Assembly: GCA_023445445.1 (NCBI GenBank)
Contig: JAEXLD010000036.1
Coordinates: forward strand, 42,534 to 106,533
Reading direction: 5' to 3'
Source of the DNA: Bacillota bacterium
Lineage (GTDB): Bacteria; Bacillota; Clostridia; Clostridiales; Clostridiaceae
Length of the DNA stretch: 64,000 nt
How positions within the stretch are numbered: position 1 is the first letter of the stretch; every line of letters begins with the position of its first letter. Under the pieces are notes generated by a model. It ran no database searches. It was not told the DNA's origin and saw only the letters and a program-made list of their open reading frames with translations. Below, piece after piece: positions 45,416-53,564 of the stretch. Both the position numbers and the translations under genes were made by a program.

Positions 45416-47359
45416 CTATCTAACAATGCTTCCAGTTGGTAATTCTCCTGGATTTACTACTTTTAGTAAGCTATCGTCATCTGTTGATGCTGCTAGTATC
45501 ATTCCTTGTGATAACTCGCCTCTTAGTGTTACTGGTTTTAAGTTTGCTACTAATACTACGTATTTACCAACTAGTTCTTCCGGTTTATAGTATTGTGCTA
45601 TTCCTGATACCACTTGTCTTTCTTCTCCATTTAAATCTACAGTTAGTTTCAATAATTTCTTAGCTTTCTTTATTGGTTCGCAAGCTAATACTTTTACTAC
45701 TCTTAAATCTATTTTTTCAAAGTCTTCTATTGTTATTTCTTCTTTTATTGGAGTTATTTCTCTCTTTTCTTCTGGTTTGTTAGCTGCTAACTGTGCTTCT
45801 CTTAAGGCTTCTAATTCTGCTAACTTTTTGTCTACATCTATTCTTGGGAATAGTGCTTCTCCTTTTTGAACCTTAGTTCCTACTACTGTTCCATCAAAGC
45901 TATTTAAAGATTCAAAAGTGATATTGCTTGCATTTATTTGCTCATTTATCTTCTTACTTGTTTCTGGTAAGAAAGCAGATAATAACACTGAAGAAAATCT
46001 TAAACTTTCAACTAAGTTATATAAAACTGTTCCAAGTCTTTCTTCCTTTTCTTCATCCTTTGCTAATATCCATGGTGTAGTTTCATCAATGTATTTATTA
46101 GCTCTTCCTATTAAATCAAATATATATTCTAAAGCTTCTGGTATTCTTAAATGATCTATTGCATTGTTTACTTTCTTAGGAGTTTCTAAAGCTAAGTTAA
46201 TTAATTCATCATCAATAGCTTCTTTAACATTATTGTTTGGAATTACTCCATCAAAGTATTTTTCTATCATAGCTACAGTTCTAGATAATAAGTTTCCTAA
46301 GTCATTGCAAAGATCAGAATTTATCTTCTTTATAAATATTTCATTATTAAATAATCCATCTGCTCCAAATGGAATTTCTCTTAATAAGTAGTATCTAACT
46401 GCATCTACTCCAAAGTTTTCAACTAGTGTTACTGGATCAACTACATTCCCTTTAGATTTAGACATCTTTCCACCATCAACAAGTAACCAACCATGTCCGA
46501 ATACTTGCTTTGGTAGTGGTAAATCTAATGCCATTAACATAATTGGCCAATAAATAGTATGGAATCTTAATATATCCTTACCAATTAAATGAACGTCTGC
46601 TGGCCAGTATTTATTATAAAGTTCCTTATTGTCACTACCATATCCTAATGCTGTTATATAGTTTGAAAGAGCATCTATCCAAACATAAACAACGTGTCCT
46701 TCATCAAAAGTAACTGGAACTCCCCAGTTAAAGCTTGTTCTTGAAACACAAAGATCTTGTAACCCTGGTTTTAAGAAGTTATTAACCATTTCATTTTTTC
46801 TTGATTCTGGTTGAATAAAATCTGGATGAGCTTCAATGTATTCCATTAATCTATCAGCATAATTGCTCATCTTAAAGAAATAAGCCTCTTCCTTTGACTT
46901 TTCTACTGGTCTTCCACAGTCTGGACAATTTCCATTCACTAATTGAGTTTCTGTCCAGAAAGATTCACATGGAGTACAATATAAACCTTCATAAGAAGAC
47001 TTATATATATCACCCTTATCATAAAGCTTTTTAAATATATCTTGAACAGCTTTTATATGATAATCATCTGTAGTTCTTATGAACTTATCATAGCTAATAT
47101 TCATCATCTTCCATAAATCTTTAATTCCTGATACTATTTCATCTACATGCTCTTTAGGTGTTATTCCCTTTTCTTCAGCAATTCTTTGTATCTTTTGTCC
47201 ATGCTCGTCTGTTCCTGTTAAAAACATTACATCATATCCTGTTAATCTCTTATATCTAGCTAAAGCATCAGCTGCTACAGTTGTATAAGTATTACCAATA
47301 TGAAGTTTAGTTGATGGATAATAAATTGGTGTTGTAATATAATATGTTTTCTTACACAT
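45416..47359 (-). CDS. metG: Methionyl-tRNA synthetase
   Basis: Charges tRNA-Met, essential for initiation and elongation. The 647-residue protein has the HIGH-box variant HIGN (20-23), DEHGQKIQ, the single-type zinc knuckle with CTPC and CPDC (128-131, 145-148), VWIDALSNY, intact KMSKS (298-302), and a C-terminal tRNA-binding domain (about 545-647, DLRVVKVLACEPIKKAKKLL to GELPTGSIVR). This is the canonical Bacillus-like dimeric form. ATG at 47359. Transcription starts far upstream through a Met-specific T-box leader. It is followed by the repeat element and the degenerate paralog. Confidence 0.95.
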   Translation of the reverse strand: MCKKTYYITTPIYYPSTKLHIGNTYTTVAADALARYKRLTGYDVMFLTGTDEHGQKIQRIAEEKGITPKEHVDEIVSGIKDLWKMMNISYDKFIRTTDDYHIKAVQDIFKKLYDKGDIYKSSYEGLYCTPCESFWTETQLVNGNCPDCGRPVEKSKEEAYFFKMSNYADRLMEYIEAHPDFIQPESRKNEMVNNFLKPGLQDLCVSRTSFNWGVPVTFDEGHVVYVWIDALSNYITALGYGSDNKELYNKYWPADVHLIGKDILRFHTIYWPIMLMALDLPLPKQVFGHGWLLVDGGKMSKSKGNVVDPVTLVENFGVDAVRYYLLREIPFGADGLFNNEIFIKKINSDLCNDLGNLLSRTVAMIEKYFDGVIPNNNVKEAIDDELINLALETPKKVNNAIDHLRIPEALEYIFDLIGRANKYIDETTPWILAKDEEKEERLGTVLYNLVESLRFSSVLLSAFLPETSKKINEQINASNITFESLNSFDGTVVGTKVQKGEALFPRIDVDKKLAELEALREAQLAANKPEEKREITPIKEEITIEDFEKIDLRVVKVLACEPIKKAKKLLKLTVDLNGEERQVVSGIAQYYKPEELVGKYVVLVANLKPVTLRGELSQGMILAASTDDDSLLKVVNPGELPTGSIVR

Positions 47360-47394
47360 ACTATTTCCTCCCTATAATCGTTCTTTCTTTAATA

Positions 47395-47650
47395 AAAAAG
47401 CCCCTATATAGGTATATTAAAACCTATATAGAGACGTATTATACGTGTTACCACTCTAATTCATATTTATTTTACAATAAATATCTCAATAGGTGACTTA
47501 TTATCACCTTGCAATATAACGGTTGCTACCGTACTCCCTTAGCTAATTAGTTCAGAGAATATGCTCCAAGACCATCTTCATAAAGCTTTATGTCGCTAGC
47601 TTTCACCTCTCCTAGCTCTCTTTAGACACGCCTTCTTTACTACTCTTCTT
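47395..47650 (-). promoter_or_regulatory. Methionine T-box leader of metG
   Basis: The T-box sequence AGAGTGGTAACACG is at 47457-47444 on the minus strand. Its terminator follows: CTATATAGG...CCTATATAG (47431-47404) plus GGGGCTTTTTT. The specifier codon appears to be ATG (47581-47579) in the context TTATGAAGATGG, upstream of GGAGC as in other T-boxes. The leader should respond to uncharged tRNA-Met. Confidence 0.9.
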
Positions 47651-47679
47651 TTCATAGCATTTAAATCATTGCTATTACT

Positions 47680-47708
47680 ATGATATTCTATATTAATTTC
47701 AGTGTCAA
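47680..47708 (-). promoter_or_regulatory. Promoter of the metG T-box leader
   Basis: Minus strand TTGACA (47708-47703), 17-base spacer, TATCAT (47685-47680). Confidence 0.75.
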
Positions 47709-47722
47709 TTACTTTTAAAATA

Positions 47723-48064
47723 TCATTTATTATTAAATTTCTTTTTTATAAGCCTATCTAGCATCATTCTAGATAAAATAACAGTAAACAAACTAAATGC
47801 TAATATAAATGTAATAGCATTTTCTCCAAATACAAATAATAATATAGCATTAACTATAAATAATAATGTGCCTATTGCTCCAAAAATTTTTGATGCAAGC
47901 TTATTAGAATATTCCCAGGATATCTTGTCCTTAATAGTATATTGATTTTTATATCCATACTTTATTTTTGGGTACCTTGTGGAATATGACTCATATAATC
48001 CCCCCATAATAAATAAACCTATTGGTATTAATTCTCCTATTAATAAGTAAATCCAAAATTCCAT
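47723..48064 (-). CDS. SdpI-like small membrane protein
   Basis: A 113-residue membrane protein with three hydrophobic segments (about 4-22, 60-82, 84-100). The loop segment YGYKNQYTIKDKISWEYSNK resembles the conserved loop of SdpI/YhfL-type immunity and membrane proteins, where a Trp follows a charged, Met/Ile-rich turn; this similarity is moderate. ATG at 48064 after AGAGGTG. The gene is monocistronic between metG's promoter and the divergent ArAE genes. Immunity or membrane-stress role is possible but unproven. Confidence 0.55.
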   Translation of the reverse strand: MEFWIYLLIGELIPIGLFIMGGLYESYSTRYPKIKYGYKNQYTIKDKISWEYSNKLASKIFGAIGTLLFIVNAILLFVFGENAITFILAFSLFTVILSRMMLDRLIKKKFNNK

Positions 48065-48245
48065 AATACACCTCTTTTTATATAGTAATTATAAATAACT
48101 TATCATTTTATTATAATATTATCCTATATATTTATATTATGGCAATATAATTCAATCTAATTTTAATATTATTAATATAATGCTATAAAATAGAACTATA
48201 TATTTTATATGGTATAATAAATAAAAAAAGATTGGAGTTGATAAT

Positions 48246-48737
48246 GTGGAAAGGTTGGACTTGCCTCATATAGGCTCTAGAAATATTAAAACAGCTCTAT
48301 CTGTTTTAATATGCCTTATATTTTGGCCAAATTCTCTTTTTGCAGCAATTGCAGCTGTAATCTGCGTTCAAAGTACAGTGGAAAACTCACTTAAAATAGG
48401 CCTTAACAGGCTTGTAGGAACTTTACTTGGTGGTTCCTTATCACTGATACTTTTATATATTATTAATGAAATTCACCTTCAAAGGTTCTTTCCTCTGATA
48501 GTGGCTGCAGGAGTTTCATTAGTTATTTATCTTTGTAACTTAATCAAAAAGCCTTCAGCTAGTTCTATTTCATCAATTACATTAATGGCAATATTAATTA
48601 CTCAAAGTTCTAATGATCCATTAATGTATGCTGCTCATAGAACCGTTGAAACTGCATTTGGAGTAATAGTTGCAATTTTAATTAATAAGTATATCCATCC
48701 TCCAAAAGATAAAAATAATGTTGATAAGAATAACTAA
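48246..48737 (+). CDS. ArAE/FUSC-type aromatic acid exporter half-protein (first copy)
   Basis: A 163-residue membrane protein with about four helices. It opens RLDLPHIGSRNIKTALSVLICL and has CVQSTVENSLKIGLNRLVGTLLGG, the aromatic acid exporter family (ArAE_1) N-terminal core, ending HRTVETAFGVIVAILINKYIHPPK. Typical members add a C-terminal cytosolic domain, which is absent. Start GTG at 48246 after GGAG. The next gene is a paralog with the same order of motifs. The substrate is unknown. Confidence 0.82.
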   Translation: MERLDLPHIGSRNIKTALSVLICLIFWPNSLFAAIAAVICVQSTVENSLKIGLNRLVGTLLGGSLSLILLYIINEIHLQRFFPLIVAAGVSLVIYLCNLIKKPSASSISSITLMAILITQSSNDPLMYAAHRTVETAFGVIVAILINKYIHPPKDKNNVDKNN

Positions 48738-48784
48738 ATATAGATTAAGTAAAAATAGATTAACTAAAGATAAGGAGATATAAT

Positions 48785-49273
48785 ATGAATTTTAATTTCC
48801 CAAGCATTGGACTTAGAACAATAAAAACTGCTATTGCAGTGTTTCTATGCCTATTATTTTTCCCAAGCGAGCCTTTTTTTGCTTGCTTAACAGCTGTTTT
48901 TTGTGTTCAAGATACAGTTTCTAATTCTATTAACATGGCTATAAATAGAGCCTTGGGGACAGTTTTAGGAGCTGTAGTTGGACTCATATTTCTACTAATA
49001 TGTAGATTCTTTATCTACAATATATCTATATATCCTATTCGTAAATTTCTAGTTTACTTTACAATTGCAGTGGGTATTATTGTAGTAATTTACTTATGTA
49101 ATCTACTTAAGAAAAATGGTGCTATAAATATAGCATGTATAGTTTTTCTAGCAGTTACTACAGTCCATGCATTTGGCAATCCAATTTACTATACTCTTAA
49201 TAGAATTATAGAAACCCTATTTGGAATATTTATAGCTTTAATAGTTAATAAATTTATATTACCACCTAAATAA
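48785..49273 (+). CDS. ArAE/FUSC-type aromatic acid exporter half-protein (second copy)
   Basis: A 162-residue tandem paralog of the preceding protein. The motifs SIGLRTIKTAIAVFLCLLFF, VFCVQDTVSNSINMAINRAL, GTVLGAVVGLIF and NRIIETLFGIFIALIVNKFI match position by position. It begins 47 bases after the first copy with its own AAGGAG site. Two half-length membrane proteins in tandem suggest a heterodimeric complex or a recent duplication. A weak hairpin (49272-49286) follows. Confidence 0.82.
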   Translation: MNFNFPSIGLRTIKTAIAVFLCLLFFPSEPFFACLTAVFCVQDTVSNSINMAINRALGTVLGAVVGLIFLLICRFFIYNISIYPIRKFLVYFTIAVGIIVVIYLCNLLKKNGAINIACIVFLAVTTVHAFGNPIYYTLNRIIETLFGIFIALIVNKFILPPK

Positions 49274-49290
49274 AAGCAGAGCTTTTATAA
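49272..49290 (+). terminator. Weak terminator after ArAE pair
   Basis: AAAAGC-AGA-GCTTTT (49272-49286) with TATAA after it. Confidence 0.45.
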
Positions 49291-49296
49291 TGAAGA

Positions 49297-49509
49297 ATAT
49301 AAAATGTAGAATGTAGAATTAAGGTGTAAATTCCACAGGAATTTAGAAATTTTCATAATTCATCTTACCTGAATTATTTCATAAATTATGTATTCTTTAA
49401 AGTGTAAAACATAAAAATAAAGAGAAGAATTCGCTTTATCTAATTCTTCTCCCTATCTCTTACCTATTCGCTATTAACTCTTACTTCTTCTCTATTAACT
49501 CTTACCTAT
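49297..49509. repeat. Repeat-rich spacer after ArAE genes
   Basis: Contains AAAATGTAGAATGTAGAATT (49303-49322) of the AATGTAGAATG family, and TAACTCTTAC/TCTCTATTAACTCTTACC units (49455-49508), the inverse of the 23008-23058 repeat. No gene is seen. Confidence 0.5.
49422..49451 (-). terminator. Terminator after aminopeptidase P-like gene
   Basis: GAGAAGAATT (49422-49431) pairs with AATTCTTCTC (49442-49451); the minus strand continues TTTATTTTTATG. Confidence 0.75.
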
Positions 49510-51276
49510 TTATACTTCTCTTGTTTGGTTTTTTAAGAATTCTTTTTCTTCTTCATTTAAGTATGGGCTTAGTTTTTCAAATACCATCTTGTGATAATCA
49601 TTTAGCCAAGTTTTTTCTTGTAATGATAGCATTTCTACATTAACCCCTTCTAAATCTATTGGGCAGTAGGACATAGTTCTAAATTTATAGAACTCTCCAA
49701 ACTCTTCTGATACTAAATCTTTTTCTACTATAAGAGTATTTTCTGTTCTTATTCCATGTTTTCCTTCTTTATATACCCCTGGTTCATTTGTTACAACCAT
49801 TCCTGGTTCTAAAGCTACAGAATTTCCTTCTGGTCTTATTCCTTGTGGTCCTTCATGAACATTTAAGAAAAATCCTACTCCATGGCCTGTTCCACATTTA
49901 TAATCTATTCCATAATTCCAAAGAGGCCTTCTTGCTAATACATCTAAATTAATTCCTGTAGTTCCTCTTAAAAATTTTGCAGAAGCTAACGCTATATGTC
50001 CTTGTAATACTAATGTATAATCTCTTTTTTCTTCTTCTGAAATAGAACCTAATATGAAGGTTCTAGTAATATCAGTAGTACCATCTAAGTATTGTGCACC
50101 CGAATCTACAAGGAACATTCCTTCTGGTTTTAATTCATAATCACTATTCTTTGTTGCTGAATAGTGCATCATAGCAGCATGTTCCTTATAACCTGCTATT
50201 GTAGCAAAGCTATCTCCCTTATAATTCTCTCCTTCAGCTCTAAGTGCTGTTAATTTTTCACTTGCAGATATTTCTGTAATTTTTTCTTTTCCTATATTAT
50301 CTTTTAACCATTTTATAAACCTAACCATAGCTACTCCATCTCTTACTTGAGAAACTTCCCAATTAGCTATTTCAACTTCATTTTTTACAGCTTTTAATTT
50401 AGTTGTTATATTGACTTCTCTTATCACTTTTACTTCTTTACTTAATTCAGTAAATATCTTTGCATTTAATTTATTTGAATCTATGATAACTGTTCCTTTT
50501 ATTAGTTTTACATCATATTCAATGTCATTATATCCTTTAACTTCAAACCCTTCTGATTTTAACTTGTCTTTAGTTTCAGAATCCACTTTATTCCCATCTA
50601 TATATATCTTAGAATTATCCATTCCAACTATTACATAAGAAAGAGATATTGGATTAAACTTAATATCATTTCCTCTAATATTACATAGCCATGCTATATC
50701 GTCTAAAGAAGATAATATAAAGTAATCTGCATTCTTTTCCTTTAAGTTCTTTCTAACTTCATTTAGCTTTTCACTAGCAGACTTCCCAGCATATTTTTTA
50801 TTATGTATAAATATTTTATCTTGAGGTAGCTCTGGTCTATCAGACCATATATTATCTAATAAATCATTACCCATATTAATATTAAAGCCAATTTCCTTGG
50901 CAATATTTAAGTATCCCTCATATTGGTTTACTGAAAATACTTTTCCATCGAATCCTAGAGTCTCATTTTCCTTCACATTATTTTTTATCCATTCTTCAAT
51001 GGTTGGATAGCCTGGAGTCCTCATTTTCATAAGGGAAATTCCACTTCCATTAAGTTCTTTATCAGCTTGGATAAAATACCTACCATCTGTCCAAAGATAT
51101 GCTTCCTCTCTTCCAACTAAAAGAGTACCTGCTGAACCAGTGAAACCAGAAATAAACTCCCTACCCTTAAAATATTCAGCAACATATTCGCTTTGATGTG
51201 CGTCACTACTTGGAATAATATAATAATCTATATTTTCTCCTTTCATGACCTCTCTAAGCTTTTCTAAGTTATTCAT
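49510..51276 (-). CDS. Long Xaa-Pro aminopeptidase (M24B)
   Basis: A 588-residue M24 peptidase expected to cleave N-terminal residues before proline. Two creatinase-like N-terminal domains (about 1-130 and 135-300) precede the pita-bread catalytic domain with LVDSGAQYLDGTTDITRTF (two metal Asp), GTGHGVGFFLNVHEGP (His), TNEPGVYKEGKHGIRTEN (Glu residues), and a C-terminal extension ending NEEEKEFLKNQTREV. This is the long eukaryotic-like PepP form. ATG at 51276 with AGGGGG; nine upstream in-frame codons are unsupported. It lies downstream of the lysine transporter gene, with a terminator between. Confidence 0.92.
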   Translation of the reverse strand: MNNLEKLREVMKGENIDYYIIPSSDAHQSEYVAEYFKGREFISGFTGSAGTLLVGREEAYLWTDGRYFIQADKELNGSGISLMKMRTPGYPTIEEWIKNNVKENETLGFDGKVFSVNQYEGYLNIAKEIGFNINMGNDLLDNIWSDRPELPQDKIFIHNKKYAGKSASEKLNEVRKNLKEKNADYFILSSLDDIAWLCNIRGNDIKFNPISLSYVIVGMDNSKIYIDGNKVDSETKDKLKSEGFEVKGYNDIEYDVKLIKGTVIIDSNKLNAKIFTELSKEVKVIREVNITTKLKAVKNEVEIANWEVSQVRDGVAMVRFIKWLKDNIGKEKITEISASEKLTALRAEGENYKGDSFATIAGYKEHAAMMHYSATKNSDYELKPEGMFLVDSGAQYLDGTTDITRTFILGSISEEEKRDYTLVLQGHIALASAKFLRGTTGINLDVLARRPLWNYGIDYKCGTGHGVGFFLNVHEGPQGIRPEGNSVALEPGMVVTNEPGVYKEGKHGIRTENTLIVEKDLVSEEFGEFYKFRTMSYCPIDLEGVNVEMLSLQEKTWLNDYHKMVFEKLSPYLNEEEKEFLKNQTREV

Positions 51277-51381
51277 GCTTTTGCCCCCTATTTCTATTTT
51301 CAAAATATTTTTACTATATAATTTACTATAATCTATAATATATAACTTTTCAATTTATTATACTCCCCTATAATTTTTATA

Positions 51382-51407
51382 AAAAAAAAGAGTTGCTTAA
51401 GCAACTC
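51382..51407 (-). terminator. Terminator after lysW
   Basis: GAGTTGCTT-AAGCAACTC (51390-51407), near-perfect palindrome, followed on the minus strand by a run of nine Ts. Confidence 0.88.
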
Positions 51408-51412
51408 CTGTT

Positions 51413-53128
51413 TTACTCTACTTTCTTTCCAAGGATTTGTACACCTAAATAAACTGCTAAAAGTGATATTGGAAGCACTATATACCATTTTAGTCCAAAC
51501 CCTGCTGGTATATAACCAAAGACTATAGTAATACCAGATACAAATAATGCATACCACATTTGTGTATTAACGTGAGCTATATGATTACATCCAGCTCCCA
51601 TTGATGAAAGAATTGTGGTATCTGATATAGGTGAACAATGATCTCCAAAAATTGCTCCAGTTAAAACTGCACTTGTACTAACTATAACATAGCTCATTTC
51701 TGGATTCATTGAATGAGCTAATGGAATTGCTAAAGGCATTAATATTCCCATAGTTCCATAGGCTGTTCCTGTAGCAAAGGATATTATGGCAGATAATATA
51801 AATATTAAACTTGGAAGTAAAAAGTTTGGTAATGAGCCTGAAAGTAATGTAACTAAATACTTAGCAGTTCCCAAATCTTTAATTACTGAACTTAATGACC
51901 AAGCTAATAATAATATTACTCCTGTTATTAGTAATGGTTTCATTCCATCTATCCATGTTTCTATTGCTTCTTCAATAGTAAATATCTTCTTAGCTACTCC
52001 CATAGTTATAGCTACTATACTTGACACTATAGAAGATTGAAATAAAGCTACTGATGCATCAGAAGCACTAAAGGCTTCTTGTATTGCCCTAAAGGACATT
52101 GGAGAATTAGTCATTAATTCTTGTAATGCTATATTTTCTCCAGCCATTATTGAAGAATATCCACTATAATAAAAACAAATTAATGCAGTAGCTACTAATG
52201 TTCCTATTGGTATAATAGCATTCCAAATACTTAAGTTAATTCCTTCCTTAGGTTCAAGTTCTGAATTTTCTACACTTGAATCTAAGGTATTATTTTTCCC
52301 TTCTTTTATTTCCTTCCTTCTAGCTTCTATTTCAGCCTTATACATAGGGCCAAAATCCTTTAATAAGAAAGAAGTAATAAATACGAAGAATAAAATTAAT
52401 ATATTATAAAATCTATATGGAATTGTTTGTAGGAAAACTCCAAAAGCATCTACTTGTTGTCCTACACCATTTATAAAAGCATCATTAATTAATCCTACTT
52501 CTAAACCTATCCAAGTTGATACAATTGCAAGTCCTGCTATAGGTGCTGCTGTTGCATCTATAATAAAGGCAAGTCTTTCTCTAGATATTTTCATCTTATC
52601 TGCCACTGGTTTCATAATAGGTCCAACTATTAATGAATTTGCATAGTCATCAAAGAAAACCGTTAGCCCTAGTAGAAGTGTAACTAATTGCGCACTCTTA
52701 GCTGTTTTTGCTTTTCTTGCTAAAGCTTCTGCTATAGCTTTAGCTCCACCCATTTTAGCTACTAAATGTATAACTCCACCTATTACTAATACTTGAAGTA
52801 TTATACCTGCATTCCAAGGATCAGCTAATGAATTTAAAACTCTTGATACAAAATCTAAGAAAGAATTAATTAAAGCCATTATAAAGGAGTTATCTACTAA
52901 ATTAACTAAAAAAGCTCCTGCAAGTGTTCCTATAAATAACGATATTATTACATTCTTAGTTAAAAAGGCTAAAGCTATTGCAACTATTGGTGGTATTAAC
53001 GTTAAAAATCCATAATGATTTGCATTAGCTGTAGCAGTATCTACTTCTGCTGCAAAAGCCACTGAAGTAGATATAAAAATCATCATCATAGTCATAATTA
53101 TAACTTTGATTTGTCTCTTGTTTTTCAT
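51413..53128 (-). CDS. lysW: NhaC-family transporter, probable lysine transporter LysW
   Basis: A 571-residue membrane protein with a signal-peptide-like start ending in VAFAA (about residue 27) and about eleven helices. Family landmarks: FLGT...SLFIGTLAGAFLV region, GLTVFFDDYANSLIVGPIMKPVADK, ATAAPIAGLAIVSTWIGLEVG, SFATGTAYGTMGILMPLAIPLA and GDHCSPISDTTILSSMGAGC. This is the NhaC (COG1757) family, formally Na+/H+ antiporters. But a lysine riboswitch directly precedes it, so lysine transport is the likely job, as proposed for LysW proteins. Start ATG 53128. Confidence 0.85.
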   Translation of the reverse strand: MKNKRQIKVIIMTMMMIFISTSVAFAAEVDTATANANHYGFLTLIPPIVAIALAFLTKNVIISLFIGTLAGAFLVNLVDNSFIMALINSFLDFVSRVLNSLADPWNAGIILQVLVIGGVIHLVAKMGGAKAIAEALARKAKTAKSAQLVTLLLGLTVFFDDYANSLIVGPIMKPVADKMKISRERLAFIIDATAAPIAGLAIVSTWIGLEVGLINDAFINGVGQQVDAFGVFLQTIPYRFYNILILFFVFITSFLLKDFGPMYKAEIEARRKEIKEGKNNTLDSSVENSELEPKEGINLSIWNAIIPIGTLVATALICFYYSGYSSIMAGENIALQELMTNSPMSFRAIQEAFSASDASVALFQSSIVSSIVAITMGVAKKIFTIEEAIETWIDGMKPLLITGVILLLAWSLSSVIKDLGTAKYLVTLLSGSLPNFLLPSLIFILSAIISFATGTAYGTMGILMPLAIPLAHSMNPEMSYVIVSTSAVLTGAIFGDHCSPISDTTILSSMGAGCNHIAHVNTQMWYALFVSGITIVFGYIPAGFGLKWYIVLPISLLAVYLGVQILGKKVE

Positions 53129-53252
53129 ACTAAGTCCCCCTTAAAGTTTTGTAAATAATTAAAGGGCAGAAATTTTTATTTAATATTTTTATAATCTTAA
53201 AATATAAAAATAGCTTTCCACATATTTTAAGAAAATATAATATTATAAATAA

Positions 53253-53284
53253 TTAAAAAAAGCCTTGAGTATCAACTCAAGGCT
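53253..53284 (-). terminator. Terminator of the lysine riboswitch
   Basis: AGCCTTGAGT-ATCA-ACTCAAGGCT (53261-53284 on plus); on the minus strand it is followed by a run of Ts. It lies between the aptamer and lysW, as a transcription-attenuating expression platform should. Confidence 0.85.
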
Positions 53285-53314
53285 AGAATATACTTAATAA
53301 AAATAAGATTAAAT

Positions 53315-53490
53315 TCCCTAAGTGATAGCTCCCCACAAATTGACTTTGTGACAGTGATACATATATTCTATGTAACCCCAGCCATATGATATTAAAGCAT
53401 TAATCATACGCTTCGGCGATAATTCCTTTCCTATTAAATCACAGTGCTTATCTCATTAATAGTACTCTTAAGTATCGCGCCTCTACCCTG
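53315..53490 (-). promoter_or_regulatory. Lysine riboswitch (L box)
   Basis: The minus strand has the conserved aptamer blocks in order: GGGTAGAGGCGCGA (53488-53475), AAGAGTA, GCCGAAGCGTATG, ATATGGCTGG, TCACTGTCA and GGGGAGCTATCACTT. They match the B. subtilis lysC leader consensus. A promoter lies just upstream (53519-53547) and the terminator just downstream. High lysine should stop expression of the transporter. Confidence 0.92.
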
Positions 53491-53518
53491 TATTTATTTA
53501 CATTTATTTTACCTTAGT

Positions 53519-53547
53519 ATTGTACAATTTTTACTTAAAATTTGCAA
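53519..53547 (-). promoter_or_regulatory. Promoter of the lysine riboswitch-lysW transcript
   Basis: Minus strand TTGCAA (53547-53542), 17-base spacer, TACAAT (53524-53519). Confidence 0.6.
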
Positions 53548-53564
53548 TATCTCTCTATAATTCT

